From the NCBI GenBank assembly GCA_947504025.1, contig CANNFX010000001.1:124001-188000 (forward strand): DNA of 64,000 nt. The letters are read 5' to 3'. The stretch is from an uncultured Sphingomonadaceae bacterium (GTDB taxonomy: Bacteria; Pseudomonadota; Alphaproteobacteria; Sphingomonadales; Sphingomonadaceae). Below the pieces are notes generated by a model that searched no databases, was not told the origin of the DNA, and was given only the letters and a program-made list of their open reading frames with translations. This document shows positions 46,253-56,306 of this stretch, piece after piece. A program made the position numbers and the translations under genes. Positions within the stretch are counted from its first letter, which is position 1; every line of letters begins with the position of its first letter.

Positions 46253-47773
46253 CTAGTTGCGCGTCAGAGCATCACGAACACTTGCCAGATTGCGCCGGCT
46301 GACAGGCACTTCACTACCATCAGACATCAGGAGCTGGCCCGTACCGGCACTGTCGCGCACCAGTGACGTAACAAGCGAAGCATTGACGATATGCGAGCGG
46401 TGGACGCGGATAAAGCTGGCAGGCAATTCGCGCTCTAATGCCGCTAGACTGCCATTGTACAAACTGCTGCGCCCGCTGCTCAGCAGCACTTCGACATAAT
46501 CACCTGCACCGCTGAAGCGAATGATGTTCACCGCGTCGACGAACTCGACCTTGCCGCTGCTGGTTAGTTCAATACGCTGGAGAGCTTCTGGTTCGGCGGC
46601 AGCGTTATCCTGTTCGGCACCCGTGCCGCCGCGCCTCGCCTGCCTAAACAACAACCACAAAAGCAGCGCGGCCATCATATAATAGATATAGAGATCGAGG
46701 AACATGCCGCCAAGCCACCTGATTAGAACAACCAGCATCGCAGCCGCCCCGGCGACCCACCAGCCGCGCCGATCACCCTGCCATCCGGCAAGCAGCCCCG
46801 CGATACCTGCTGCAACTGTCGCTGCGATCAGTGATAGCTGCGTTTTGTAATCATATCCCGCTGTCAGTGCTGCACTTATCAGCATAACGGCCAATACCAC
46901 GGCGACCGCTGCATAGCGGCGCGTGGCAAATGGCTTGAACAACAATTGCAGAACATATGAAAACAGGCTGAGGCCAACGATCATTGCAAAAGCGAGGATC
47001 GCGGTTAGCCGCCAGACGTGCAGCGGATAGGGATAAGGGGTCAGGTCACGCATGGCCTCCCCCGCGAGTTGGAGCGCGATAGCCAAAGATGCGATAGCGA
47101 TTGTAGCCGAAAGCTCACGCTCCTTACCGCGCAGCGCGCTCACACCGAAGAACACGAATGCACCAAGGAACAGGCCAAATGTTACAATGGCGATCCATGT
47201 GCCAACACCGGGCTTGCGCGGATCACGATAGGGGGCGAGCGCTACGACATGGATCGGTGTGTCGAGCGCTCCCGCTCCGTGCATGGACGACATCTGCATG
47301 ATCAAACGGTTCTGACCAGCGCGCAGAGTTCCCTCGGGCACGAAGAACACCGCATCCATATCACCCGCCACTTCGCTGGAAGGCGATGGGCCGGGAGTAC
47401 CATTAGAACCAAGCGGTACGCCGTTTAGGAATGCAGCACTTGATGCCTTGGCGCTGACGAACAGACCAAGTGGCTTGTCGCTGGATAGCAACGATGGTTT
47501 GGCCTCAAAGACATGTTCGACCCAAATCTCACGGCCTTGGGGATCAACTTTGTAGAATAATGCTTCGTAGCAACCATCTGCGGAAAAATCGGTCGGCGCC
47601 CCTTGCCCGGGAACAGCTTCGCAAACACGCGCAGGCGCTCCGATAAAGAGCTGATGGTCCTGCGCCTGCACGGCGCTGGGCATCAGGATACAGAACAGAA
47701 TGATGAGCGCAGCGCGGAACACGCGATTCCTATAGCGACCGGTTAGCGGGAAGTCCCGCCGTTCACCGAACAC
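46253..47773 (-). CDS. LytTR-type DNA-binding protein with 7TM receptor-like membrane domain
   Basis: 506 residues. A signal or first membrane helix (residues 19-37), an extracytoplasmic domain (about 40-180), then seven or so hydrophobic helices (about 190-375), and a C-terminal LytTR DNA-binding domain (about 400-503: VEFVDAVNIIRFSGAGDYVEVLLSSGR, FIRVHRSHIVNASLVTSL, SDGSEVPVSRRNLASV). This resembles a 7TM-diverse-intracellular-signalling receptor fused directly to LytTR, which would let a signal outside the cytoplasm act on DNA without a kinase. GTG start. Divergent from the alpha/beta hydrolase gene with a 90-base shared promoter region. Confidence 0.87.
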   Translation of the reverse strand: MFGERRDFPLTGRYRNRVFRAALIILFCILMPSAVQAQDHQLFIGAPARVCEAVPGQGAPTDFSADGCYEALFYKVDPQGREIWVEHVFEAKPSLLSSDKPLGLFVSAKASSAAFLNGVPLGSNGTPGPSPSSEVAGDMDAVFFVPEGTLRAGQNRLIMQMSSMHGAGALDTPIHVVALAPYRDPRKPGVGTWIAIVTFGLFLGAFVFFGVSALRGKERELSATIAIASLAIALQLAGEAMRDLTPYPYPLHVWRLTAILAFAMIVGLSLFSYVLQLLFKPFATRRYAAVAVVLAVMLISAALTAGYDYKTQLSLIAATVAAGIAGLLAGWQGDRRGWWVAGAAAMLVVLIRWLGGMFLDLYIYYMMAALLLWLLFRQARRGGTGAEQDNAAAEPEALQRIELTSSGKVEFVDAVNIIRFSGAGDYVEVLLSSGRSSLYNGSLAALERELPASFIRVHRSHIVNASLVTSLVRDSAGTGQLLMSDGSEVPVSRRNLASVRDALTRN

Positions 47774-47863
47774 AACCCCCCGCTAACAGAACGCAGTATG
47801 GTCAAATGGCTGATATGCGCCAAATTCCGGTCCATCAAATAACGACCAACGGGAATAATAATA

Positions 47864-49324
47864 ATGATAAAGCGCCCCGCCATCTTCTCAGCTCTGGCCC
47901 TCGCTCTGGCTGCGCCTTCCTATGCAGCAGCTGCACCAAATGAAGAACCGATCACCTTCGAACCCTCCAGCGGCGAGCAGGTTGATGCCTTTAGCGGTAC
48001 ATTGACCGTTCCAATGAACCGCAACGATCCGGAGAGCGGGACCACCGAACTCGCATATGTCCGCTTCCCCGCAACAACCGACACCCCGGGCAACCCGATT
48101 GTCTACCTCTCAGGCGGTCCGGGCGGTTCAGGGATCGGCACAGCAAAGGGACCGCGCTTTCCGCTATTCATGGCGATGCGTCAGCACGGCGATGTGATTG
48201 CATTCGATCAGCGCGGCACCGGCCAGTCCGAGAAACCCGCGCGCTGCACCTCCAGCGTCGAAGTGGGCGAAATGGAAGTGCTGAGCGACGACGAATATGC
48301 CGACCGCTATCGGCAGGCGACCCGTGAATGCGCCGCTTTCTGGAAGGCCGAAGGCGTCGATCTGCGCGGCTTCACCACCGCCGAAAGCGCGCGTGATCTG
48401 TCCGATCTACGCAAACATCTCGGTGCCGAGAAAATCTCGCTATGGGCCATATCCTATGGCAGCCATCTAGCGATGGCTTCGATCGCTGCGATCCCCGATG
48501 ATCTCGACCGGGTGATCATGGCCAGCGCCGAAGGGCTGGACCAAACGGTTAAACTACCGGCCCGCACTTTGGCCTACTTCGGCCGGCTGCAAGCAGCCGT
48601 CGACGCCCAGCCGGAAGCTCGCAAGCTCTATCCCGACATCATGGGCTTAATCACCCGCGTTCATGCCAAGCTGGACGCCCAGCCGATGACCATCACTGTG
48701 CCGACGCGCGACGGCGGGACGTTTGATTTCCTGATGCAAAAGCGCAATTTGCAGGAATTCAGTTCCGGTATGATCGCTGACCCACAAATCGCCGCTATCA
48801 TGCTGATGATGTACCGCCAGCTTGACGAGGGTGACACCGCCCTTGCCACCTTCGTCCTGCAACGCTTCTGGACGCCTGGTGAGCCGATTGTGATGTCCGC
48901 CATGACCACAGCGATGGACCGCGCTTCGGGTATCACCCCCGGACGCCTCAAGGCCTTTGAGGAGCAGGTCCCGGCCTCACCAATTGGCGGATATCTCAAT
49001 TTCCCGATGCCGCAGATCCTCGGTGAGCTCGAAGACATAGATCTCGGTCCCGACTTTCGTGACGGACCATTCGGCGACACGCCCGTATTGCTGCTGACCG
49101 GCACGCTAGACGGACGGACCTACCCTGAAGGGCAATCCGAAGCCGTTGCCGGGTTGAATAACGTGACCCAGATCATCGTCGAGAATGCCGGGCACAATCT
49201 GTTCATGACCACCCCCGATGTCGGTCAGGCCATGCATGCCTTCATGCGCGGCGAGGATGTCGGCACAGACCGGATTACCGTTGAAACGCCGGATCTGTCG
49301 AAACTCCCCGATCTCGGCGGTTAA
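47864..49324 (+). CDS. Alpha/beta hydrolase (S33-like, TAP family), exported
   Basis: 486 residues with a signal peptide (to about 23, ending AAAAP). Oxyanion region YLSGGPGGSGIGTA, then FDQRGTGQSEKP, nucleophile region LWAISYGSHLAM, and C-terminal TAP-like LTGTLDGRTYPEGQ with Asp and VENAGHNLF with His. These fit the proline iminopeptidase / tripeptidyl aminopeptidase group. The nucleophile elbow is A-x-S-Y-G rather than the usual G-x-S-Y-G, a small departure. Likely periplasmic peptidase or esterase. Confidence 0.88.
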   Translation: MIKRPAIFSALALALAAPSYAAAAPNEEPITFEPSSGEQVDAFSGTLTVPMNRNDPESGTTELAYVRFPATTDTPGNPIVYLSGGPGGSGIGTAKGPRFPLFMAMRQHGDVIAFDQRGTGQSEKPARCTSSVEVGEMEVLSDDEYADRYRQATRECAAFWKAEGVDLRGFTTAESARDLSDLRKHLGAEKISLWAISYGSHLAMASIAAIPDDLDRVIMASAEGLDQTVKLPARTLAYFGRLQAAVDAQPEARKLYPDIMGLITRVHAKLDAQPMTITVPTRDGGTFDFLMQKRNLQEFSSGMIADPQIAAIMLMMYRQLDEGDTALATFVLQRFWTPGEPIVMSAMTTAMDRASGITPGRLKAFEEQVPASPIGGYLNFPMPQILGELEDIDLGPDFRDGPFGDTPVLLLTGTLDGRTYPEGQSEAVAGLNNVTQIIVENAGHNLFMTTPDVGQAMHAFMRGEDVGTDRITVETPDLSKLPDLGG

Positions 49325-49327
49325 CCC

Positions 49328-50809
49328 CTAGAGAGCATCTGCGGCCACCGTGTGGACAGCGCCTGGATACAAGCGTTCGAGCACACGGCGGCCGCTAGTT
49401 GTAAGGAGTTTGCCCATTTCGTCGTGCAATTCTTCTGCGGTGCTGCTTTTACCCTTTGCATACAGGCGGCGCAGCTCATCGCTCTGACGCTCGACCTCGC
49501 TATCGACCAGCCTGAGCCAGAATTGCGGGTGTTCGCCCTCTTCCCATTCGCCTCGGCCACGCCCGAAATGGGACACGGCCAAATATCGCAGCAATGCAGC
49601 GCCGTAGAGGCTTTCAAAGAATTTCTCGGACCATTGGACGCTCGATCCATCATCACCTTTGGCAAGATTGATTCCGTGAGCAATACCCCCGGCACCCAGT
49701 GCACCTAGTATCCCGCCGACAATCATACCCCCGCCAAGCGTCAAGCCGCCCGCGGCGACGTCCGCCGCCAATCCGCCAACTGCACCGGACATCAAGCCGC
49801 CAAGCATCGCCGAAAAACCTTCCGGCGCCTTTTCATTTTGCTTGTAGTCATCACCCAGCCGCTCAAGCACTTTGCGTGTAGCCTTTCCGTCCAGGCCATG
49901 AAGACGGATTAACTCGCTGGTGGAATCGCCCGTGCCAGCCGCCAATCGTTCGGACAGCTTTTCCATCGCCTTGCGCGCTTCGCGATTGCCGCCCTTTCCG
50001 GTCCGCAATGCCTTACCCAATTGATCGACCCAATCGCCAGAAGGCACCGGCTCCCGGTCAGTCATCGCCTCTGCAAGCGGCTTCGCCAATGCGACCATTG
50101 ATGACCGGAATCTCGCCCGGTTCAACTCCAACCAGCGCACTGAAAGCCGTTCCATCGCGGATTTCTTCTCGGGCGGCAGCAACGGTGTCACTTCGGCCAG
50201 CAGGGTGCCTTCTTGAATCCAACAACGCGCAAATGCATCCAGCGGCAATGCACCGGCAACCTGCGCGAATTCACCGACATGATCTTTCCATCGATCAAGC
50301 TCTCTCGATATGTTTTCCTTCGGCGGCCCCATCTGGTTGAGCAGCAGGATCACCGGCTTGCCAATCCAGGCGAGGACTTCCATTTCCAACCCGACATAAG
50401 GTGCCGCGGCCGGATCCTCCGCCGCATTGACGAGATAGAGGATCACATCGGCTTGCTCGCGTGCATTTTTCACCGCCTGTTGGCTCGACCATAACGGCCT
50501 TTCGCGCCACCGGTCCCATACCTGCGTCAACATCCAGCCAATCGGATTACCAGACATCTTCAGCCGTGAAAGAAGCCGTGCGGTATCGCCAAAGCCGGGC
50601 GTATCCCACAGCATCAACGTGTCTTCACCTGTCTGCACCAGGACATGGCCGCTAGCGAGATCGGTTACATGTGCTGCATCACGCACTTCACCGATATCAC
50701 GGCCCAGCAATGTGCGAGCGAGTGTAGTCTTGCCGGCATTCGTGTGTGAGACGAGACTGAGATTGACCGTGGTGCCTGTGCCGGCCTGGAGCGTATCACC
50801 GTCCATCAC
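49328..50809 (-). CDS. GTPase with DUF3482 domain
   Basis: 493 residues. G-domain at the N-terminus: SLVSHTNAGKTTLARTLLGRD (G1, with Ser in place of the first Gly), DTPGFGD (G3) and ILLLNQMGPP (G4, NQxG). The C-terminal two thirds matches DUF3482, including a Gly-rich membrane-insertion-like segment GGLMSGAVGGLAADVAAGGLTLGGGMIVGGILGALG (about 335-375). The gene overlaps the DUF2868 gene by four bases; the pairing recurs in Proteobacteria. Function of the pair is not established. Confidence 0.85.
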   Translation of the reverse strand: MMDGDTLQAGTGTTVNLSLVSHTNAGKTTLARTLLGRDIGEVRDAAHVTDLASGHVLVQTGEDTLMLWDTPGFGDTARLLSRLKMSGNPIGWMLTQVWDRWRERPLWSSQQAVKNAREQADVILYLVNAAEDPAAAPYVGLEMEVLAWIGKPVILLLNQMGPPKENISRELDRWKDHVGEFAQVAGALPLDAFARCWIQEGTLLAEVTPLLPPEKKSAMERLSVRWLELNRARFRSSMVALAKPLAEAMTDREPVPSGDWVDQLGKALRTGKGGNREARKAMEKLSERLAAGTGDSTSELIRLHGLDGKATRKVLERLGDDYKQNEKAPEGFSAMLGGLMSGAVGGLAADVAAGGLTLGGGMIVGGILGALGAGGIAHGINLAKGDDGSSVQWSEKFFESLYGAALLRYLAVSHFGRGRGEWEEGEHPQFWLRLVDSEVERQSDELRRLYAKGKSSTAEELHDEMGKLLTTSGRRVLERLYPGAVHTVAADAL

Positions 50810-52290
50810 TTGCGCCCTTCCAGCAACCCGCCCTGCACCAATGCAGCCTCGAGCCGTTCGCGTTCGTCCGCAGGATCGGCAGTCGCAATATCAATCAGCA
50901 GCGGCGCGATACCTGCCTTTGCCATGATATCCTGCCAAGCGGCGCTGCGGGCGGCGATCCGGTCATCCAACCCAGCCTGCCCGGCAAAATGCTCACGGTA
51001 AGCACTCTCATCGACGATCACGACTACGGACGCTATGCTGCCCTCTAGCTTGCGAAGCCCCCTCACAAACTCGCCGTGATTTTCATTTTCGGGTGTTGCT
51101 GAGAGGGTGAATAGCGCGATGTGATATTCATCCCTATCGCGGGCGACAGCCTCTTCCAGCCAACTTTCCTCTGCCCCATATTCGACGAGCGGGTCAAAGC
51201 GGATCGGCGCAGCATCGCCAAGCGCCTCGTGCAGAATGATTTCGAGCTTTTTCTTTACGTCCTCTTCAGGGCGATAGGCATAGGTCGTGATACGCACTGC
51301 TCCCGCAGCACCGCCAAGTGCCCGCATCAATCTGCGGATATAGAAATCTTCCCGTCCGGGAATCCCGATCCGGCGGGCTGCAAAATTGGCACGGACAGCC
51401 GCGATGATAGCAAGCACCAAACGCGGCACCACGATGAAGGCGAGTGCAGTGGCCGTGTACAATATGATCCAAGGCCCGGCGTTGGCACCGCCGTCCTCTG
51501 ATCCGGTCCACCGCAACGCAGCGATACCCGCCACATCGGGAATGGCAATTCCGGTAAGCGCGCTAGCCGGTCCCAGAATTAACGAGAGAATGGTGTGGAC
51601 CGACTCCGGCGCCATAAATGTGCTTTCCCAGCCTGCGCGATATTCAAACGCCAGAGCGCGTATGAAAATGCCGGCAATCAGTCCGACTGCAAACAAAGCT
51701 GCTGCAATATGGAAAGTGCGCGCGCTGCGATGGGCGGTTAGGCGGGAAGATGCTGAAATCCAGTCGCTTGCAAAACCTGCCAATCCGCGTGCCATCGGGC
51801 TGCCAACGTCCTTGCGCAGTTGAGCCGTTCCAGACAACCGGCGTGCAAGCCCCGCCAGCATGCCGCCGCTCTTATTTCCGCGTCCCCGCAATACGGCGCC
51901 AAAAGCCAGAGCTGCATATACTGCCAAGTTCCAGATAATTGCGCCGATCAACGGAAATGCGAGCAGGTTGAGCCGATTGCCATTACCAAGCTCATTGGTC
52001 AGCAGCCCAAGTATCAAGGCAAGAACAGGTAGGCCGATTGACAGCCAACCCGGCCACCGCATTCCCCTTAATGCCCGCGCAACTGCAGGATGCCGGGTGG
52101 CAAGGCGCGCAGACGCAAAGCGCGCACGGGCAGAGAGATATTTTTCGGCCTTGTCGGTGCCCGCTTCACCGCGGGCGGCCAAATCTGCCTGTTCACGGTC
52201 TTCATTTGTCAAAAGCAGATGGTCTGCATCTTCGCGTTCGATCGCGCGGATCAGATATAGTTGACGTGCATCATCTTCGGACATTTTCAT
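50806..52290 (-). CDS. DUF2868 membrane protein, partner of the DUF3482 GTPase
   Basis: 494 residues with four hydrophobic segments: about residues 75-95, 105-135, 190-215 and 270-300 (GLIAGIFIRALAFEYRAGWEST, WIILYTATALAFIVVPRLVLAI), and a soluble C-terminal domain from about 330 ending with a Rossmann-like GIAPLLIDIATADP. Assignment to DUF2868 is from the motif FEYRAGWESTF and its neighbour. Probably provides membrane anchoring or a receptor for the GTPase. Its stop overlaps the GTPase start. Confidence 0.8.
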   Translation of the reverse strand: MKMSEDDARQLYLIRAIEREDADHLLLTNEDREQADLAARGEAGTDKAEKYLSARARFASARLATRHPAVARALRGMRWPGWLSIGLPVLALILGLLTNELGNGNRLNLLAFPLIGAIIWNLAVYAALAFGAVLRGRGNKSGGMLAGLARRLSGTAQLRKDVGSPMARGLAGFASDWISASSRLTAHRSARTFHIAAALFAVGLIAGIFIRALAFEYRAGWESTFMAPESVHTILSLILGPASALTGIAIPDVAGIAALRWTGSEDGGANAGPWIILYTATALAFIVVPRLVLAIIAAVRANFAARRIGIPGREDFYIRRLMRALGGAAGAVRITTYAYRPEEDVKKKLEIILHEALGDAAPIRFDPLVEYGAEESWLEEAVARDRDEYHIALFTLSATPENENHGEFVRGLRKLEGSIASVVVIVDESAYREHFAGQAGLDDRIAARSAAWQDIMAKAGIAPLLIDIATADPADERERLEAALVQGGLLEGRK

Positions 52291-52332
52291 GACGGCATTC
52301 CCGCCAATATTGTGAGATTAAAGAGAATCAGC

Positions 52333-52731
52333 TCAACCAGCCGTTGCAGGGGCAGCAAGAGGAAATTGCGGAATAGCCGCTTCCATCAACGAGCCATCAG
52401 CACGGCTAAAGGTGTAATGCCCTTCCATCGAACCATGCGGTGTGGTGAGCGGGCAGCCCGACACATAGTCATGCGTTGCGCCCGGAGCGATCACTGGCTG
52501 TTCGCCAACAACGCCCTCGCCCTCGATATGATTGACCATTCCGCGACCGTCGGTGATCCGCCAATGCCGGGTCAGCAATTGGACCGGTTGGTCGCTGCCG
52601 TTTTCGATTCGGATATGATAGACCCAGAACCACTTGTTAGCCTCGATCTGGGATTGCTCAGGCAGGAAGCTGACCGCCACCCTGACTGTAATGCCTTGCG
52701 TTATCGCCGCGTGCTGGAACAATTCCTTCAT
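52333..52731 (-). CDS. apaG: ApaG family protein
   Basis: 132 residues from the ATG at 52729-52731; a GTG six codons earlier is an alternative. FFLPEQS-like SFLPEQSQIEANKWFWVYHIRIENGSDQPVQLLTRHWRITDG, then GEGVVGEQPVIAPGATHDYVSGCPL and GSMEGHYTF are the ApaG signatures. A fibronectin-III-like small protein linked to Co2+ resistance in enteric bacteria; biochemical role still unclear. The open reading frame on the same strand at 52728-53129 is a shadow of the TPR gene. Confidence 0.93.
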   Translation of the reverse strand: MKELFQHAAITQGITVRVAVSFLPEQSQIEANKWFWVYHIRIENGSDQPVQLLTRHWRITDGRGMVNHIEGEGVVGEQPVIAPGATHDYVSGCPLTTPHGSMEGHYTFSRADGSLMEAAIPQFPLAAPATAG

Positions 52732-52890
52732 GACGCGAAACTTAACCACGCGGTGCTGTCACGACAAGGGTGACTTTGGCCTATGCCCCGATCTCCTTCG
52801 CTGAAAATTGACCTTGCTTTGTGATCGCACCGGCATGTGGTATTCGCCGGCCCGTAGATTCCTCGGGTTGCGAAGAACGAGGGTGCACTC

Positions 52891-54681
52891 ATGTTCACGA
52901 CCATTACACTGACAGCATTGCTGCTCGGAACCGCCGCGCATAGCAATGTGCCTCCACAGTCCAGCGAAACACAGCTGACTGACGCTGCGCTTGCAGCACT
53001 TGATCCTACGCGCGCTGGGCGATCTGCCTGTCGCGGTTTTGATCCCGGTGCTGAAACGCTCGATAGCAGGTTGCAACTTGCCGCCAGCCTCTCGGCATCC
53101 CAGCCGGCAGCAGCGGCCAGCCAAATCAAGATGTTTCAGGGGCTGAGCCCGTCTGACATTCCGACAACCGGCTTAAATGGACGCGAGCGCGCCTATTTCG
53201 ACCAAGCCATCGCCCTCACCTTCGGCTTTAATCATGCCGCCGCTATTAAGTCGTTCCGTGCAGCAAAGGCATTGTCGAAAGACTGCGCAATGTGCTGGTG
53301 GGGCGAAGCCATGGCGCATGGCATGAACATCAATGCCGGTATGAGCGAAGACCAAAACCGCGCTGCAATCGCCGCTATGAAGCGCGCGGTCAAAATGACC
53401 GACGGCCTGACCCCGATCGAGCAAGGGTTGATCGCTGCACAGGCGCTGCGTTTTCCGGACGATCTGTCTGCCGACCGCCCGGCATTGGAAGCGGTCTATT
53501 CAGAGGCAATGATAGAGCTCGCCGGCCGTTTCCCGGGGCATGACGACCTGCTCGTTCTTGCCGCAGAATCGGCTATGAACACTACTCCGTGGGACTATTG
53601 GGATGCGGAAACCGGCAAAGCCCGCCCGCAAATTGCAACGGCCATTGGCCTGATCGAAAAGGTCATGGCGCGCAGTCCGCAGCACCCTCAGGCCTCGCAT
53701 CTCTATATCCATCTGATGGAAAACAGCAGTGATCCCAAGGTTGCCGAGGCAGCGGCAGACCGTTTGCGCGATAGTGCCCCCAAAACGCTGGGGCATCTCG
53801 TCCATATGCCCGCCCATATTTATCACCGCGCAGGGCGCTATGCCGATTCAATGGAAGTAAACATCGCCGCTGCCCGCGCAGATGAAGAATATCTCGCCAC
53901 AGTCGGCGACGATGGCTTGTACCGCTTTGGATATTACCCGCACAATGTGCATTTCCTGCTCACATCGGCCCAAATGATCGGCGCGATGCGGACCACCACC
54001 ACGGAAAGCGAACGGCTAGCGGGCATCCTCAACGAAGACATCGCCCGCGCATTGCCGTGGGTACAGGCAATCCATGCCGCGCCCATGTTTGCCCAGGCAC
54101 AATATGACAGTCCCGCAGCAATCCTTGCGCTCAATAATGAGCCATCCAGTCTCGACTATGTCGAGGCGATGCGGCGTTACAGCCGCGCCGTTGCCCATGC
54201 CCGTGCAGGTGATGACGCCGGGTTTGATGCAGAGATTGCTGCCCTCGATGCTGCCGCCAAGAAAACAGTCTTTACCGAAATGGCAGAGGGCGGATTTCCG
54301 GCGGATAATCTGATTGCAATTGCAGCCCATGTGGCACGCGGACGCCAATCATATACGCAAGGTAAATTCGGCGATGCGGCGGATCACTACCGTGCCGCCA
54401 GTAAGATCGAACGGACAATCCCTTATACCGAACCGGCATATTGGTATTATCCGGTCACCCAGTCACTGGGCGCGGCGCTCTATGCAGATGGCGACTACGA
54501 AGGCGCGGCCAAAGCGTTTCAGGAAACGTTATTCTACACTCCCAACAATGGCTGGGCGCTCTACGGTCTTGCCAAAGCCGAACGGAAGTTGGGTCACATG
54601 AAGGAGGCGAAAGCAGCTGAAGCTGTCCTCAGCCGTATCTGGCAGGGCGGCGACAGCCTACTTCGGATGGACCGCCTCTAA
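52891..54681 (+). CDS. Exported TPR-repeat protein, 596 aa
   Basis: A signal peptide is likely (residues 1-17). TPR-like helical pairs are spread over the sequence: FDQAIALTFGFNHAAAIKSFRAAKAL (about 108-133), RAVAHARAGDDAGFDAEIAAL (about 430) and AALYADGDYEGAAKAFQETLFYTPNNGWALYGLAKAERKLG near the C-terminus. A conserved-looking KDCAMCWWGEAMAHGMNINAG (about 134) has two cysteines, not a heme-binding CxxCH. The family is widespread and functionally undefined. It diverges from apaG. Confidence 0.85.
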   Translation: MFTTITLTALLLGTAAHSNVPPQSSETQLTDAALAALDPTRAGRSACRGFDPGAETLDSRLQLAASLSASQPAAAASQIKMFQGLSPSDIPTTGLNGRERAYFDQAIALTFGFNHAAAIKSFRAAKALSKDCAMCWWGEAMAHGMNINAGMSEDQNRAAIAAMKRAVKMTDGLTPIEQGLIAAQALRFPDDLSADRPALEAVYSEAMIELAGRFPGHDDLLVLAAESAMNTTPWDYWDAETGKARPQIATAIGLIEKVMARSPQHPQASHLYIHLMENSSDPKVAEAAADRLRDSAPKTLGHLVHMPAHIYHRAGRYADSMEVNIAAARADEEYLATVGDDGLYRFGYYPHNVHFLLTSAQMIGAMRTTTTESERLAGILNEDIARALPWVQAIHAAPMFAQAQYDSPAAILALNNEPSSLDYVEAMRRYSRAVAHARAGDDAGFDAEIAALDAAAKKTVFTEMAEGGFPADNLIAIAAHVARGRQSYTQGKFGDAADHYRAASKIERTIPYTEPAYWYYPVTQSLGAALYADGDYEGAAKAFQETLFYTPNNGWALYGLAKAERKLGHMKEAKAAEAVLSRIWQGGDSLLRMDRL

Positions 54682-54684
54682 CGA

Positions 54685-56187
54685 TCAGTGCGGGGCCAGG
54701 CCGGTTTCAAGGCCCATGCGATCTTCGAGCGCAAAACGGTCGACCAGATCGGCGCTGGCGGTGTTGATGCCAACAATCCGGACGTGACGGCCATTGCGGC
54801 GCATCCGGTCGACGGCTTTGTCGAGCGCTCCGATGGCTGAAATATCCCAGAAATGCGCTTTGCTAACGTCGATAACCACGTGGTGCGCGGCGTCTTCATG
54901 TTCACTTTCGGGGCCAAGCGAACGGACGAACCGGTCCACCGACGCATAGAATATCTGGCCGGTTACCGTGTACACCGCGCTGTGCGGGCGGCGCGTGCGT
55001 TCCACTTCGAACATGTTGCGCACCTTATCGGTGAAGAACATGCCGGACAGAAGCACGCCAACGAGCACGCCAATGGCGAGGTCATGCGTCCACACAACCG
55101 TTACTACCGTTGCCAGCATCACGACCGAGCTTGCAGGCGGATGGCGGCGTAGATTGGCGATCGAGTTCCAGCTGAAGGTCCCGATAGAAACCATGATCAT
55201 AACGGCGACCAGCGCAGGCATGGGAATACGTCCGACCCATGGGCCAAGCACCGCCAGAAGGAACAACAATGTGCCGCCAGCTACGAAGCTCGACAGGCGC
55301 CCTCGCCCGCCACTTGCGTGGTTGATTACCGATTGGCCGATCATCGCGCAGCCACCCATGCCGCCAACCATTGCAGCACCAATATTGGCAATGCCCTGAC
55401 CAGCAGTTTCGCGCTTCTTGTTGCTGTCCGTATGCGTCAAATCATCAACGATCTGGGCCGTCAGCAGCGATTCCAGCAGACCCACTGCAGCCATGGTCAG
55501 CGAGTATGGCAGGATGATCCAGAAAGTATCCATCGTCAGCGGTACATTGGGTAGGTGAAAACTAGGCAGGCCCTGCGGTAACGAGCCCATATCACCGACG
55601 GTGTTTACCGACAGGCCAAGCCCGATGGACAGCGCTGTTAACACCAGGATCGCCACCAGCGGAGACGGCACAGCCTTAGTCAAACGCGGGAGTAGATAGA
55701 TGACCGCAAGACCGCCAAGTACCATCGCATATGTAATCCAGCTTACGCCATCTGCACGCGGATCAAGCTGAGGAATTTGCGCCATAAAAATGAGAATTGC
55801 GAGTGCATTGACGAAACCGGTAATCACCGAACGGGAAACAAACTGCATCAGCAAGTCGAGTCGCAATATCGCTGCGATCAACTGAATGATCCCCATCAAA
55901 ATCGTCGCGGCAAACAGGAATTCGACGCCATGATCTCTCACCAAGGGGATCACCACAACGGCCACCGCCGCGGTGGCGGCCGAGATCATGCCCGGGCGCC
56001 CGCCGGTAAACGCAATGATCATCGCAATCGCAACCGAGGCATACAGGCCGACGCTAGGGTCAACGCCAGCAATGATCGAGAAGCCGATGGCCTCCGGTAT
56101 CAACGCAAGAGCAACGACGATACCGGCAAGGATGTCCTTACGCGGCTGGCCTAGCCAGTCGCGGTGTGCGGCGGCCCGATCAAACAT
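54685..56187 (-). CDS. SulP family anion transporter with STAS domain
   Basis: 500 residues. Ten or more membrane helices in the first 370 residues: [79 protein letters not shown]-terminal STAS domain (about 390-490: [39 protein letters not shown]) is present. SulP members carry sulfate, bicarbonate or other anions; the substrate here is undetermined, though the [12 protein letters not shown] loop is like the bicarbonate/C4-dicarboxylate branch. It converges on the TPR gene with a three-base gap. Confidence 0.92.
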   Translation of the reverse strand: MFDRAAAHRDWLGQPRKDILAGIVVALALIPEAIGFSIIAGVDPSVGLYASVAIAMIIAFTGGRPGMISAATAAVAVVVIPLVRDHGVEFLFAATILMGIIQLIAAILRLDLLMQFVSRSVITGFVNALAILIFMAQIPQLDPRADGVSWITYAMVLGGLAVIYLLPRLTKAVPSPLVAILVLTALSIGLGLSVNTVGDMGSLPQGLPSFHLPNVPLTMDTFWIILPYSLTMAAVGLLESLLTAQIVDDLTHTDSNKKRETAGQGIANIGAAMVGGMGGCAMIGQSVINHASGGRGRLSSFVAGGTLLFLLAVLGPWVGRIPMPALVAVMIMVSIGTFSWNSIANLRRHPPASSVVMLATVVTVVWTHDLAIGVLVGVLLSGMFFTDKVRNMFEVERTRRPHSAVYTVTGQIFYASVDRFVRSLGPESEHEDAAHHVVIDVSKAHFWDISAIGALDKAVDRMRRNGRHVRIVGINTASADLVDRFALEDRMGLETGLAPH

Positions 56188-56306
56188 AGAAAAGTCCTAA
56201 GAAGCTGGCCGCACAAACCGATGGCGCGCGGCACATGAATTGGAAGCGCGCTCCCTAGTCGCTAATGCTGCATCGCACAACCATCCGCACTTGTAACGGG
56301 GCCGGA

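Noticed and set aside
52728..53129. Open frame of 133 residues on the minus strand, overlapping apaG and the TPR gene
   Set aside because: It is antisense to the TPR gene and has no SD or family match; the TPR gene has better codon use and a signal peptide.
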